Shown here in pieces: positions 43,849 through 53,419 of a DNA stretch of 64,000 nt. Numbering within the stretch: the stretch's first letter is position 1; each line of letters begins with the position of its first letter. A program made the translations under genes and the position numbers. The notes below the pieces were generated by a model. That model ran no database searches and was not told the origin of the DNA. It was given only the letters and a program-made list of their open reading frames with translations. Origin of the DNA: an uncultured Psychrobacter sp. (GTDB lineage Bacteria; Pseudomonadota; Gammaproteobacteria; Pseudomonadales; Moraxellaceae); assembly GCA_947501045.1 (NCBI GenBank), contig CANMUI010000004.1, forward strand, positions 186,001 to 250,000. The letters are read 5' to 3'.

Positions 43849-45981
43849 ATGTTTTCTAAAATACTAATTGCCAACCGGGGCGAGATTGCTTGCCGAGTCG
43901 CTGCCACTGCCAAGCGCATGGGCGTACGTACCGTAGCGGTTTATTCCGATGCCGATCGCGGGGCGAAACATGTTGCCGTCTGCGATGAAGCGGTTTATCT
44001 CGGTGGTTCTGCGCCCAAAGACAGCTACCTTAAAGGCGATGCGATTATCGCTATTGCTAAGAAGATAGGCGCTGAGGCCATTCACCCGGGCTATGGCTTT
44101 TTAAGCGAAAACGCGGACTTTGCGCAGGCGTGTCAAGATGCCGGTATTGTTTTTATTGGACCCTCCGCCGCTGCCATTCGCGCTATGGGCGGCAAATCTG
44201 AATCCAAGCGCTTAATGGAAACCGCTGGCGTGCCATTGATTCCCGGTTATCATGGCGATAACCAAGACGCGGCATTCTTAAAAGAAAAGGCGGATAATAT
44301 TGGCTATCCGGTGCTGATCAAAGCCAGCGCGGGCGGCGGCGGTAAAGGTATGCGTATCGTTGAGGATAGTAGCAATTTTACCGATCTTTTAGACTCCTGC
44401 CGCCGTGAAGCGATTACCAGCTTCGGTGACGATCAAGTCCTTATTGAGAAGTACGCCCTAAAGCCGCGCCATATCGAGATTCAAGTTTTCGGTGATAGCC
44501 ACGGCAATTATGTGCATCTATTTGAGCGCGATTGCTCGGTACAGCGTCGCCACCAAAAGGTCTTAGAAGAGGCACCTGCGCCCGGCGTTGATGAGGCTAT
44601 GCGCAAGGCGATGGGCGATGCGGCGATTGATGCCGCGCGCGCGGTCAATTATGTCGGTGCTGGTACGGTCGAGTTTATCGTTGAGCAGCGCGCAGGCGAG
44701 ATGAGCTTTTATTTTATGGAGATGAATACCCGCTTGCAGGTGGAGCATCCGGTGAGTGAAGCGATTACCGGTGTGGATTTAGTGGAATGGCAATTGCTCG
44801 TGGCCGCAGGTAAAGCACTACCGAAAACTCAAGATCAGCTATCTATCAACGGTCATGCGCTAGAAGCCCGTATATGCGCAGAAAACCCTGATAATGATTT
44901 TTTGCCCGCGACAGGGACGTTATTTACTTATCAAAAACCTGCGCATAGCACTTTTATTATTAATAACCACGGTGATGAGGTGCGTATCGATGATGGCGTG
45001 CGCGCAGGCGATGTCATCAGCCCCTTTTACGATTCAATGATTGCTAAGCTTATCGTCCATGCGCCCACCCGCGCGCAGGCGCTTGCGAAGATGGATCGCG
45101 CTTTAGCAGCAACCCGTATCGTTGGGCTACCTACCAATGTGGCGTTCTTGCGTTATGTGATTAATACTGATTCTTTTAGGCAGCCTAATCTTGATACTGC
45201 TTTGATTGAGCGCGAAGCAGACGAGCTATTTAACCAGCATCCCCTTGAGCTATCGACGCTGGTGGCTACTGCGATTGTGCAGCAATTAGCGGCTGAATCT
45301 ATAGCAGCGAATGCCGATAGTCATTATAAAAATGACCCTTTTAACAGACATTCAGGGTTTCGCGCGTATACCGATTATACGCGCTCGTTTAGCTTAGTTT
45401 ACGATGAAAAAAACTACATCGCCTATATTAGCGATTGGCACAATATGTTTACTAAACCGGCTCTAGATAGTAGCGAAGATAACAGTCGTTTTAAGCTCAC
45501 TATTAAGCCTAATACAGCAGATGATATTACTGTTAAAGATGACAGTTTGGACGAGGTAAAACCTGATTATACCGGTCAGATTAGCTATAATAGTAGTGAT
45601 GCGCACAATCATATATTATGGGTGGATGGCAAGCGAATCAACGCGCAAAGCTGGGAGCATAAAGAGAGCGTGTATGTGTTCACCGATAACGGTCGGGATC
45701 AGATTAAACTCATCGATGTCATGGCTTACGCCGGAGAGGATAGCGCGGCGGTTGGTAGTTTAAAATCACCCATGCCCGGACAAGTCGTTGCCTTTAAAGT
45801 CGCTGTCGGTGATAGCGTCAAGCAAGGCGAGCCATTGGCAGTGATCGAAGCGATGAAGATTGAGCATACTATCAGTGCACCTGCTGACGGCGTAGTGGCT
45901 GAGCTACTATTTGCCGCAGGCGATCTGGTCGCTGATGGGGATGAGTTACTACGTATTGATGCGGTAGCTAATGAGGCTTAA
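43849..45981 (+). CDS. liuD: Methylcrotonyl-CoA carboxylase, biotin-containing (alpha) subunit
   Basis: 710 residues. Biotin carboxylase domain (1-450): FSKILIANRGEIACRVAATAKRMG, GGGGKGMRIVED, the ERDCSVQRRHQKVLEEAPAP block, and EMNTRLQVEHPVSE. A middle region (about 480-620) is weakly conserved. The C-terminal biotinyl domain has EAMKIEH, with biotin on K670. It works with LiuB. AAGGAC precedes ATG 43849. Biotin would be attached by BirA, encoded at 49.2-50.2 kb. Confidence 0.95.
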   Translation: MFSKILIANRGEIACRVAATAKRMGVRTVAVYSDADRGAKHVAVCDEAVYLGGSAPKDSYLKGDAIIAIAKKIGAEAIHPGYGFLSENADFAQACQDAGIVFIGPSAAAIRAMGGKSESKRLMETAGVPLIPGYHGDNQDAAFLKEKADNIGYPVLIKASAGGGGKGMRIVEDSSNFTDLLDSCRREAITSFGDDQVLIEKYALKPRHIEIQVFGDSHGNYVHLFERDCSVQRRHQKVLEEAPAPGVDEAMRKAMGDAAIDAARAVNYVGAGTVEFIVEQRAGEMSFYFMEMNTRLQVEHPVSEAITGVDLVEWQLLVAAGKALPKTQDQLSINGHALEARICAENPDNDFLPATGTLFTYQKPAHSTFIINNHGDEVRIDDGVRAGDVISPFYDSMIAKLIVHAPTRAQALAKMDRALAATRIVGLPTNVAFLRYVINTDSFRQPNLDTALIEREADELFNQHPLELSTLVATAIVQQLAAESIAANADSHYKNDPFNRHSGFRAYTDYTRSFSLVYDEKNYIAYISDWHNMFTKPALDSSEDNSRFKLTIKPNTADDITVKDDSLDEVKPDYTGQISYNSSDAHNHILWVDGKRINAQSWEHKESVYVFTDNGRDQIKLIDVMAYAGEDSAAVGSLKSPMPGQVVAFKVAVGDSVKQGEPLAVIEAMKIEHTISAPADGVVAELLFAAGDLVADGDELLRIDAVANEA

Positions 45982-46104
45982 TAATAAAAAGAGCTTCGTA
46001 TAAATTCCGTCAAAACCCAGCAGTCTGCGCCAATAATCTTAAAGATTAGACAATGAAGTTATAAATTTTAAAAAAGCAAATAGCAGATTAACAAGGAAGA
46101 TAAC

Positions 46105-47025
46105 ATGAGTCATTCCTATCCAGACCGCGTCTCCATCGTTGAGGTCAGTCCCCGTGATGGACTACAAAACGAGTCAGCGACGGTACCGACAGCGGTTAAA
46201 CAAGCTTTAATCGAAGATTTAATTGCGGCGGGCGTCAAAAAGCTTGAAGCGACCAGCTTTGTCTCGCCCAAATGGGTGCCGCAAATGGGCGACAACAGTG
46301 ATTTGATGACTGCGCTTGCGCCTACGCGCCATGATGATGTCATCTACTCAGTGCTGGTGCCCAATATGCGCGGCTTTGATAATGCGATTGTGCATCATCC
46401 TGATGAAGTCGTTATCTTTGGTTCAGCAAGCGAAACCTTTAGTCAAAAAAATATCAACTGTAGCATCGATGAAAGCATTGAGCGCTTTGCACCAGTTGCT
46501 GCTGCTGCTCTTGATGCTGGCATTAGAGTACGCGGCGTTATCTCTTGCGCCGTTGGTTGTCCCTATGAGGGCGAGATTGATCCCAGTCAAGTCGCTTATG
46601 TGACCAAACGTATGGTTGAGATCGGTGCGGAAAAAATTGGTATTGCTGATACTATTGGCGTTGGTACACCGATTAAGGTAAAAAATGCCTTGCTCGCTGC
46701 GCTTGATTATATCAACGTCTCCAAGGTATCAGGGCATTTCCATGACACTTATGGACAAGCGCTAAGCAATACCTTAGCGGCGTTAGAATTGGGCGTGAGC
46801 GAATTCGATACCTCGGTCGCAGGTCTTGGCGGTTGTCCTTATGCCAAAGGGGCAACAGGCAATGTCGCCACCGAAGACGTGGTTTATATGCTGCACGGTA
46901 TGGGCATTAGCACGGGTATTGATTTAGAAAAATTAGTCGTTGCCGGCGAGCGTATTAGTGAATTCTTAGGACGTCGTAATGATTCTAATGTTGCGCGCGC
47001 TATTATTAACAAACGTCAGTCTTAG
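46105..47025 (+). CDS. liuE: Hydroxymethylglutaryl-CoA lyase
   Basis: 306 residues. It splits HMG-CoA into acetyl-CoA and acetoacetate, the last leucine-degradation step. VSPRDGLQNE near the N-terminus, HFHDTYGQALSNTLAAL (metal-binding His) and the active-site Cys loop GLGGCPYAKGATGN are diagnostic. AAGGAAG precedes the ATG. Confidence 0.96.
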   Translation: MSHSYPDRVSIVEVSPRDGLQNESATVPTAVKQALIEDLIAAGVKKLEATSFVSPKWVPQMGDNSDLMTALAPTRHDDVIYSVLVPNMRGFDNAIVHHPDEVVIFGSASETFSQKNINCSIDESIERFAPVAAAALDAGIRVRGVISCAVGCPYEGEIDPSQVAYVTKRMVEIGAEKIGIADTIGVGTPIKVKNALLAALDYINVSKVSGHFHDTYGQALSNTLAALELGVSEFDTSVAGLGGCPYAKGATGNVATEDVVYMLHGMGISTGIDLEKLVVAGERISEFLGRRNDSNVARAIINKRQS

Positions 47026-47099
47026 AACTAAAAGAGTTAAGCACTCATTTAACAACTATAAAATATTGTGACCCTTAAACGTATCAACAAGGATTAGTT

Positions 47100-48287
47100 A
47101 TGAATTTACCCGGATTAGATTTTCAGCTTGGCGAAGATATTGATGCTCTACGTGATGTTGTCGCCCAATTCGCAGCCAAGGAAATTGCCCCGCGCGCAAG
47201 CGAGATTGATAGCAGTGATGAGTTTCCTATGGACTTATGGCAGAAGATGGGTGATCTAGGCTTGCATGGTATTACTGTGCCCGAAGAGTATGGCGGCTCA
47301 GATATGGGCTATGTGGCACATATGGTGGCGATGGAAGAGATCAGCCGCGCCTCAGCATCGGTAGCGCTCAGCTATGGCGCGCACTCCAACCTCTGTATCA
47401 ATCAGCTCAAACGCAATGGCTCTGAAGAGCAAAAGCAAAAATTCCTACCGAAACTAATCTCCGGTGAGTTTATCGGTGCGCTCGCTATGAGCGAGACGGG
47501 AGCGGGTTCTGACGTGGTGAGTATGAAGCTCAAAGCCGAAGAAAAAAACGATCATTATGTGCTAAACGGCAGTAAAATGTGGATCACTAATGGCCCTGAT
47601 GCGGACGTGATGGTGGTCTATGCCAAGACTAATCCCGAGCTTGGCGCCAAAGGTATGACCGCGTTTATCGTTGAAAAAGGTATGCAAGGTTTTGGGACGG
47701 CGCAAAAGCTTGATAAATTAGGCATGCGTGGTAGTCATACCGGTGAGATGACCTTTAATAATGTTAAAGTTCCCAAAGAAAATATCTTGGGCGGCTTAAA
47801 CCAGGGTGTTAAAGTGCTGATGAGCGGACTGGATTATGAACGTGCAGTTCTAGCTGCTGGCCCTACCGGTATCATGCAAGCAGTGATGGATAACGTCGTG
47901 CCTTATATTCATGATCGTAAACAGTTCGGGCAGGCGATTGGCGAGTTTCAGCTCATTCAAGGCAAAGTCGCTGATATGTATACCATCTTGCAGGCGGGAC
48001 GCAGCTTTTTATATACCGTAGGCAAAAATCTCGATATGCTTGACGAGCGCGGCGCAGGTCATAGCCGGCAAGTACGTAAAGACTGTGCCAGTGTCATTCT
48101 ATGGTGCGCCGAAAAAGCCACGTGGATGGCAGGCGAGGGCATTCAAATCTTTGGCGGTAATGGTTATACCAATGAGTATCCATTAGGTCGTTTATGGCGC
48201 GATGCCAAGCTGTATGAGATTGGGGCGGGTACCAGCGAGATTCGCCGTATGCTAATTGGGCGTGAGTTATTTAACGAGACCAAATAA
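47100..48287 (+). CDS. liuA: Isovaleryl-CoA dehydrogenase
   Basis: 395 residues. FAD-dependent oxidation of isovaleryl-CoA to 3-methylcrotonyl-CoA, the first committed Liu step. AMSETGAGSDVVSM and WITNGPDADV are acyl-CoA dehydrogenase blocks; the LDYERAVLAAGP motif places the catalytic Glu where isovaleryl-CoA dehydrogenases have it, unlike most other family members. IGAGTSEIRRMLIGRELF closes the protein. In many bacteria liuA comes first in the operon; here it is last. Confidence 0.95.
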   Translation: MNLPGLDFQLGEDIDALRDVVAQFAAKEIAPRASEIDSSDEFPMDLWQKMGDLGLHGITVPEEYGGSDMGYVAHMVAMEEISRASASVALSYGAHSNLCINQLKRNGSEEQKQKFLPKLISGEFIGALAMSETGAGSDVVSMKLKAEEKNDHYVLNGSKMWITNGPDADVMVVYAKTNPELGAKGMTAFIVEKGMQGFGTAQKLDKLGMRGSHTGEMTFNNVKVPKENILGGLNQGVKVLMSGLDYERAVLAAGPTGIMQAVMDNVVPYIHDRKQFGQAIGEFQLIQGKVADMYTILQAGRSFLYTVGKNLDMLDERGAGHSRQVRKDCASVILWCAEKATWMAGEGIQIFGGNGYTNEYPLGRLWRDAKLYEIGAGTSEIRRMLIGRELFNETK

Positions 48288-48315
48288 GTCTTTATTTTAA
48301 ATCTAAAAAAGAGGT

Positions 48316-48432
48316 GTAGGGTGTGGTTAGCGCAGCGTAACCCGCCATTTAAAGTAAGTGAATATTAAAAATGGTGGGTTACGTTTTATTGGCATTCTCT
48401 ATGAGAATTTAATAAAACTAACCGCACCCTAC
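48316..48432 (+). repeat. GTAGGGTG-ended MITE-like element (copy B, 117 bp)
   Basis: Ends GTAGGGTGTGGTTAG and CTAACCGCACCCTAC (one mismatch), with inner GCGTAACCCGCC and GGTGGGTTACG. Same orientation and layout as the 42153 copy. It lies between the convergent liuA and coaX and may act as a bidirectional terminator. Confidence 0.75.
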
Positions 48433-48453
48433 CATACTAATTTTGTTTAATCT

Positions 48454-49191
48454 TCAAACTACCAATTTTTTCTGACTATTATCAAAATAACGCGCCAAGC
48501 CATTTAGCATGAGATCATCACGCAGGCGTACCGGACGATTGACGTGTTGCGCGATAATTTCAGCATCACCGCCAGTCATAATCAGCTCAAAGTTGGGATG
48601 ACGACGAGTAATCTCATTTACCGCGCCAACAATGGATAATAATATCCCGCGATGTACCGCATCCTGCGTAGTTGTCCCTTGAGCAATACTATCAAAAGTA
48701 CCATTAGAGATAGTGATCTGCTTGGTGCCTGAAAACAGTGATTCGCGCTGCAAATATATATTGGGAAAGATATAACCGCCTAAATGCTCAGCATGGTCAA
48801 TTAGATCAATCGTTACAGCAGTGCCGCAGCCAACCACACATTGGCGTTTTTTCTTATCGACGGCACCGAGCATCTGCAGCCAGCGATCGCAGCCCAACTG
48901 CTTGGAGTCATAGGCGCTACGCATTAAGGGATGGACGGCATCGACATGGACAAATTCAAACGGAATATCCAATCGACTCAGTGTCTCTGAAACCTTGGTG
49001 TTTAATTCAGCGCCCAGTACCGAAGAGATACCAATAAAGTCAGGATCATAGCGCTCAAAACGATCCGTAAGGCCCATCAGTAATTCTGCTGGCGCTTGCA
49101 AGTGCTGCTTGGCATCGTGAGCCACTATTTGCCCAACATCATCAGTGAGCCAGTATTTCAGTCGAGTGTTTCCAAGGTCAAGCCAGAGCAT
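48454..49191 (-). CDS. coaX: Type III pantothenate kinase
   Basis: 245 residues. ATP-dependent phosphorylation of pantothenate, first step of CoA synthesis. N-terminal phosphate motif LDLGNTRLKYWL, CoaX block CDRWLQMLGAV, GCGTAVTIDLI, and TGGDAEII. AAGGGA precedes the ATG. Encoded just downstream of birA on the same strand, a common pairing. Confidence 0.93.
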   Translation of the reverse strand: MLWLDLGNTRLKYWLTDDVGQIVAHDAKQHLQAPAELLMGLTDRFERYDPDFIGISSVLGAELNTKVSETLSRLDIPFEFVHVDAVHPLMRSAYDSKQLGCDRWLQMLGAVDKKKRQCVVGCGTAVTIDLIDHAEHLGGYIFPNIYLQRESLFSGTKQITISNGTFDSIAQGTTTQDAVHRGILLSIVGAVNEITRRHPNFELIMTGGDAEIIAQHVNRPVRLRDDLMLNGLARYFDNSQKKLVV

Positions 49192-49200
49192 AAAAGTCCC

Positions 49201-49240
49201 TTTAGATAGTGCTCGTTATATAAAAAGTGCTTGTTTATAG
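49201..49240. repeat. Short copy of the 15-bp periodic repeat
   Basis: TTTAGATAGTGCTCG, then TTATATAAAAAGTGCTTG and TTTATAGATAAG. The first 14 bases equal the first unit of the repeat in the GFA gene at 43646. It sits in the coaX-birA spacer. Confidence 0.5.
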
Positions 49241-49249
49241 ATAAGCCGC

Positions 49250-50200
49250 TTAGCGGTCGTTAATGACATCGATGCGACCAGTAAAAAGTGTGGAAATCTT
49301 ACCGTTATCTTGCTGTAATTGCAAACAGCCGTTTGTATCAATACCGCAGCTTTTGCCCTCTTGAACCTCAAAGCTATCATTGTGAGTTTGGGTGATGCGC
49401 AGATCCCATCCTGCTAAAGCGTCTAGCGTAGCAAACTGACGCAAAAACTCATCAGTAGCTTGAGTAGATAAATATATGTGTTGGGTGACCACTTTTTCTA
49501 CTGCTATCTCTTTAAAACAAGTTATCGCTGCCAGCAAAGCGGTACTGATTTGTTGGTAGAGTGTCTGTAGGCTTGGCAGTTTGATCTCTTGATTGTCTAA
49601 ATTCAGCTGATTATGAATATCTTGCAAACTCAGCGCTTGATAGCTCATACCCTCCAAAGTCTCTGCCGTTAATTTTGGCGTAGTTTGTACATTTAAACCT
49701 ACACCCATTACCACGCCGATCAATTTTCCCGCTTGCCATACGGGCTCAATCAAAATCCCTGCCAGTTTATTAAAAAGAATAATCTCATTGGTTTGGGAGG
49801 TATTGTCTGTCAAACCCTTAGGCTGATAAAAACCTAAATCATTGGCCCATTTTACTCCGATTGGCATTAAACCTTGTGCGCTTAGTTGCTTATTTAGGGT
49901 TTTGATGACTGGCATTTTTGCCAGCTCTACCCCAACGATCAAAGACAATAAACCGCTAATAGCCTCTTGCATAGGATGGTATAGCGACAGATAGACATTG
50001 CCGCGTGGCGATTGCCACGAGCGCGCGCGCTGCCCGCGTCCTGCGGTTTGCGTATCTGCGGTCAAAAGATGGACTTGATCTTTATTAAGTTTAGCGGTTT
50101 TTATATCCTCTATCAGCTCACTATTAGTTGAGACACTGATGTCTACATGACGATAATTAAGCTGAGATAAAGGTGATACTGAATGGGTAGGCGAAGACAT
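49250..50200 (-). CDS. birA: Biotin--protein ligase without a DNA-binding domain
   Basis: 316 residues. It makes biotinyl-AMP and attaches biotin to carrier Lys residues of LiuD and acetyl-CoA carboxylase. The ATP/biotin loop is QTAGRGQRARSWQSPRGNVYLS; GVKWANDL holds the catalytic Lys, and GVGLNV follows. The N-terminus starts directly with the ligase domain, so the winged-helix repressor domain of E. coli BirA is absent; it is probably monofunctional. No clear Shine-Dalgarno precedes the ATG. Confidence 0.92.
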   Translation of the reverse strand: MSSPTHSVSPLSQLNYRHVDISVSTNSELIEDIKTAKLNKDQVHLLTADTQTAGRGQRARSWQSPRGNVYLSLYHPMQEAISGLLSLIVGVELAKMPVIKTLNKQLSAQGLMPIGVKWANDLGFYQPKGLTDNTSQTNEIILFNKLAGILIEPVWQAGKLIGVVMGVGLNVQTTPKLTAETLEGMSYQALSLQDIHNQLNLDNQEIKLPSLQTLYQQISTALLAAITCFKEIAVEKVVTQHIYLSTQATDEFLRQFATLDALAGWDLRITQTHNDSFEVQEGKSCGIDTNGCLQLQQDNGKISTLFTGRIDVINDR

Positions 50201-50382
50201 AGATTTGGTCGCTGTGTGTCTGTTTTATATTCTAGGTTAGGTTTCATGCAATCTTGACGATAGTCTTTGCTATACTGCACTCTTTGCTATAGTGCTAAAT
50301 GCTCGTCGCAAAACCGCCATTATGATATAAAAACCAGCGTAATAAAAGATAAGCCAAATAAAAGGTAGAGGACAATTTAATA

Positions 50383-51186
50383 ATGATAATACTTTGGTTC
50401 CTGATTGCAGGCGCATTTGCAGGGATGTGCGCTGGATTATTCGGTATTGGTGGCGGCATGATTATTGTACCGGCGCTGGTGTGGATTTTTAGCGCGTATG
50501 GGTTCTCGCCGGATATCGTTGCTCACTTGGCAGTCGGCACCTCGCTTGCCACTATCATTGTCACCTCAATCAGTTCATTGACTGCACACAATAAGCTTGG
50601 CGGGGTACGCTGGGAGATCTGGAAAAAGATGGCGCTAGGCTTGGTGGTGGGTAGCCTCCTTGGCGCGGCTATCGCCGATCAAATCAATGGTTTGTTATTA
50701 CAAGCGCTGATTGGGGTCGCAGCTTTACTAGTCGCCTTTAAAATGCTGTTTTTATCCAATAAAGAGCAGCTGGGCAAACCGCTACCGTCTATGCCTGTGC
50801 AAGTGGGCGCAGGATCTGGTATCGGTATGGCATCAGCGATTTTCGGTATTGGTGGTGGCAGCTTAACCGTACCGTTTTTGACATGGGCGGGGCTGCCGAT
50901 GCGTCAGGCGGTGGGAACGTCTGCCGCTTGCGGTTTACCTATTGCGCTGGCGGGAGCCGCTGGATTTGCTTGGTTTGGGCAAGACGTGGCGAACTTGCCG
51001 GAGGGCGCTATTGGCTTTGTCCATATTGTCGGCTTTGTCTGTATCTCGATCGCCAGCTTTGTCACTGCCAAATTTGGCGCTAGGCTTGCGCACAAATTGC
51101 CAGGGGCGACGCTTAAAAAGGCATTTGGTGTGCTCTTGATATTTGCAGGCGGACAATTGCTGTTAAGCGGTATTGGGGTGATTTAG
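50383..51186 (+). CDS. TauE/SafE family membrane transporter
   Basis: 267 residues with about eight hydrophobic segments in two related halves, each starting with the family motif: AGLFGIGGGMIIVPAL (near residue 18) and SAIFGIGGGSLTVPFL (near residue 150). The family includes sulfite, sulfoacetate and organosulfur exporters. The substrate is not predictable from context. GTAGAGGAC precedes the ATG. Divergent from birA. Confidence 0.88.
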   Translation: MIILWFLIAGAFAGMCAGLFGIGGGMIIVPALVWIFSAYGFSPDIVAHLAVGTSLATIIVTSISSLTAHNKLGGVRWEIWKKMALGLVVGSLLGAAIADQINGLLLQALIGVAALLVAFKMLFLSNKEQLGKPLPSMPVQVGAGSGIGMASAIFGIGGGSLTVPFLTWAGLPMRQAVGTSAACGLPIALAGAAGFAWFGQDVANLPEGAIGFVHIVGFVCISIASFVTAKFGARLAHKLPGATLKKAFGVLLIFAGGQLLLSGIGVI

Positions 51187-51431
51187 GATGAATTTAGTGT
51201 TATATCACAAAATATAAAGGGCAAAGAAAGGTAGAATGGAGAATTTTGATTATCATTAACAATGACCGGATAAGTAAAAATATTGTACTTATGTTTATAA
51301 GCTTGTGGTAAAGTTTTATTTATCTTTATTTAACTAAGTCAGTAAGATTAATAAATATAAGGTGTATATGGAAGATAACAATAAGGTCTATTTGCAACGA
51401 TAGACCTCTATCACACAAGGAAGTGTTAGCC

Positions 51432-53384
51432 ATGAGCCAAGATAATCAAACTACAAAGACCAGTAGCAAAGAAAAAACAGCTACTACCAAAGACACAGAA
51501 AAAGAAGCAAAGGTTATTCATAATGTTTTCATTGATACCTTAGAAAAACCCATCAGCCCATCTCTTTCCAGACCCATTATAGATACTAGCTCATCCGAAA
51601 AACATCCCGATAGCACTGTAAAAAATTTAGCAGGCCTTAATAGACGCCGCTTTATGCAAGGTTTTGGATTTATAAGTATGACAGCACTAAGTGCTGCCAG
51701 TTTGGGATTAGCAGGATGCGGCTCTGATAGTGACGAGCGTAGCTACATAGTGGACGAAACCGTCAGCTTCGATCATGGGGTAGCCAGTGGTGATCCTTTA
51801 TCTGATCGAATAATATTATGGACGCGAGTCACACCGCGGACATCAGGCTCTCGTCAATTCACAGTTCAGTGGCTCATTGCTCGTGATGACCAGATGAGCG
51901 AGATAGTTAAGCAAGGAGAGATCGCCACAAGCGCGGTAAAGGACTATACCGTCAAGGTCGATGTGGATGGCTTAAAGCCTAATACCGTTTATTATTATCA
52001 GTTCAAGGTGGGTAATCAGACCAGCCGTGTTGGTAGAACTAAGACACTGCCTGTTGGTCAGGTAGACAAGGTTAAGCTGGCCGTATTTAGCTGCGCTAAT
52101 TATCCTGCTGGGTTTTTTCATGTTTATGCCGACGCTGCCAAACGTGATGATTTAGATGTTTTTGTACACCTAGGCGATTATATTTATGAGTATGGTCGCA
52201 CCACGACTGATTTACAAGGCAATGTTATACCCGCATACGCCTCGGCAAACGCTGCTGCTATTCACCGTGAAGTTGAGCCTGAACAGGAAGTCGTAAGTAT
52301 CAATGAATACCGTACACGTTATGCGCAATATAAGACAGACCTTGATCTGCAAGATCTACATGCCGCTGTGCCGATGATTGCAGTATGGGATGATCATGAG
52401 CTGGCAAATGATACCTATGAAAATGGCGCCGAAAACCATCAACCTGCGCTTGAGGGCAGCTGGGATGACCGTAAACTGGCCGCCATCACTGCCTATCACG
52501 AGTGGATGCCAATACGCAATAAAGTACAAAGTGAGGTCTATCGTCGCTTTGATTTTGGTGATTTATTAAGCTTGCATATGTTAGATACCCGCGTTATCGG
52601 ACGCGATGAGCAGCTGAACTATGCAAACTTTATCAAAGCTGATGCCACTGGCAATGCTTATATTGATGCAGCAGCGTTCACAGTAGCTACTAACAACCCT
52701 GAAAGACAGCTATTAGGACTGCGCCAAAGCAACTGGCTTGTCAATCAGATGCAGCAATCAAAGGCAACATGGCAAATGCTCGGCCAACAGATCCTTATGG
52801 GACGTATGAATATACCAGCGCCCGTCATTTTAAACCTTGCTGATCCCAGATTAGGACTAAGTATCGATGCCTACCTAGCTTTAGTCAATAAAGCGCAAAC
52901 CAACCCGCAAGCTTTGACCGCTGAGGAACAAGCAATTTTAGCGCAGCCAGCCATTCCTTATAATACTGATGCTTGGGATGGTTATGGTGCCGCGCGTGAG
53001 CTGGTGTTAACTGCAGCTAAGAGCTTAAATAAAAATCTCGTTGTACTGGCCGGAGACACCCATAACGCTTGGGCAAATAATTTGACTACCGCTGATGGCG
53101 AGCCAGTCGGTGTTGAATTTGCGACCAGCTCTGTCAGCTCGCCAGGCTTTGAAGAGTACCTCCCTGAGGTTCCGCCAGCAACGCTACAAGCAGTATTGAT
53201 CCAACTGATTGATGGCCTTGAGTATATGAATCCTAATCAGCGCGGTTATATGGCAATTACTGTCACGCCTGAGTCTTGCCAGTCAGAATGGATATTTGTA
53301 AGCGACATACTCATGCCAACTTACAGCAGTGCCGTTGAGCAAACGCTAACAGTGGTCGCTGGTGAGAACAGAATTAGTGCCTAG
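51432..53384 (+). CDS. PhoD-like alkaline phosphatase/phosphodiesterase, Tat lipoprotein
   Basis: 650 residues from ATG 51432 (AGGAAG upstream). A Tat signal with RRRF at 71-74 and a hydrophobic run ends in the lipobox LAGC (C96), so the protein is probably exported folded and lipid-anchored. The Tat motif is preceded by 70 polar residues, which is unusually long. The mature part has the PhoD N-terminal domain (FDHGVASGDPLSDRIILWTRVTP) and the metallophosphatase domain (VHLGDYIYEYG, WDDHELANDTY, LAGDTHNAWANNL). It hydrolyses phosphate mono- or diesters with Fe and Ca cofactors in characterised members. Confidence 0.92.
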   Translation: MSQDNQTTKTSSKEKTATTKDTEKEAKVIHNVFIDTLEKPISPSLSRPIIDTSSSEKHPDSTVKNLAGLNRRRFMQGFGFISMTALSAASLGLAGCGSDSDERSYIVDETVSFDHGVASGDPLSDRIILWTRVTPRTSGSRQFTVQWLIARDDQMSEIVKQGEIATSAVKDYTVKVDVDGLKPNTVYYYQFKVGNQTSRVGRTKTLPVGQVDKVKLAVFSCANYPAGFFHVYADAAKRDDLDVFVHLGDYIYEYGRTTTDLQGNVIPAYASANAAAIHREVEPEQEVVSINEYRTRYAQYKTDLDLQDLHAAVPMIAVWDDHELANDTYENGAENHQPALEGSWDDRKLAAITAYHEWMPIRNKVQSEVYRRFDFGDLLSLHMLDTRVIGRDEQLNYANFIKADATGNAYIDAAAFTVATNNPERQLLGLRQSNWLVNQMQQSKATWQMLGQQILMGRMNIPAPVILNLADPRLGLSIDAYLALVNKAQTNPQALTAEEQAILAQPAIPYNTDAWDGYGAARELVLTAAKSLNKNLVVLAGDTHNAWANNLTTADGEPVGVEFATSSVSSPGFEEYLPEVPPATLQAVLIQLIDGLEYMNPNQRGYMAITVTPESCQSEWIFVSDILMPTYSSAVEQTLTVVAGENRISA

Positions 53385-53419
53385 CCGGTTGTTTGCCTAT
53401 ATAAGTCAAAGGTTAGAGG

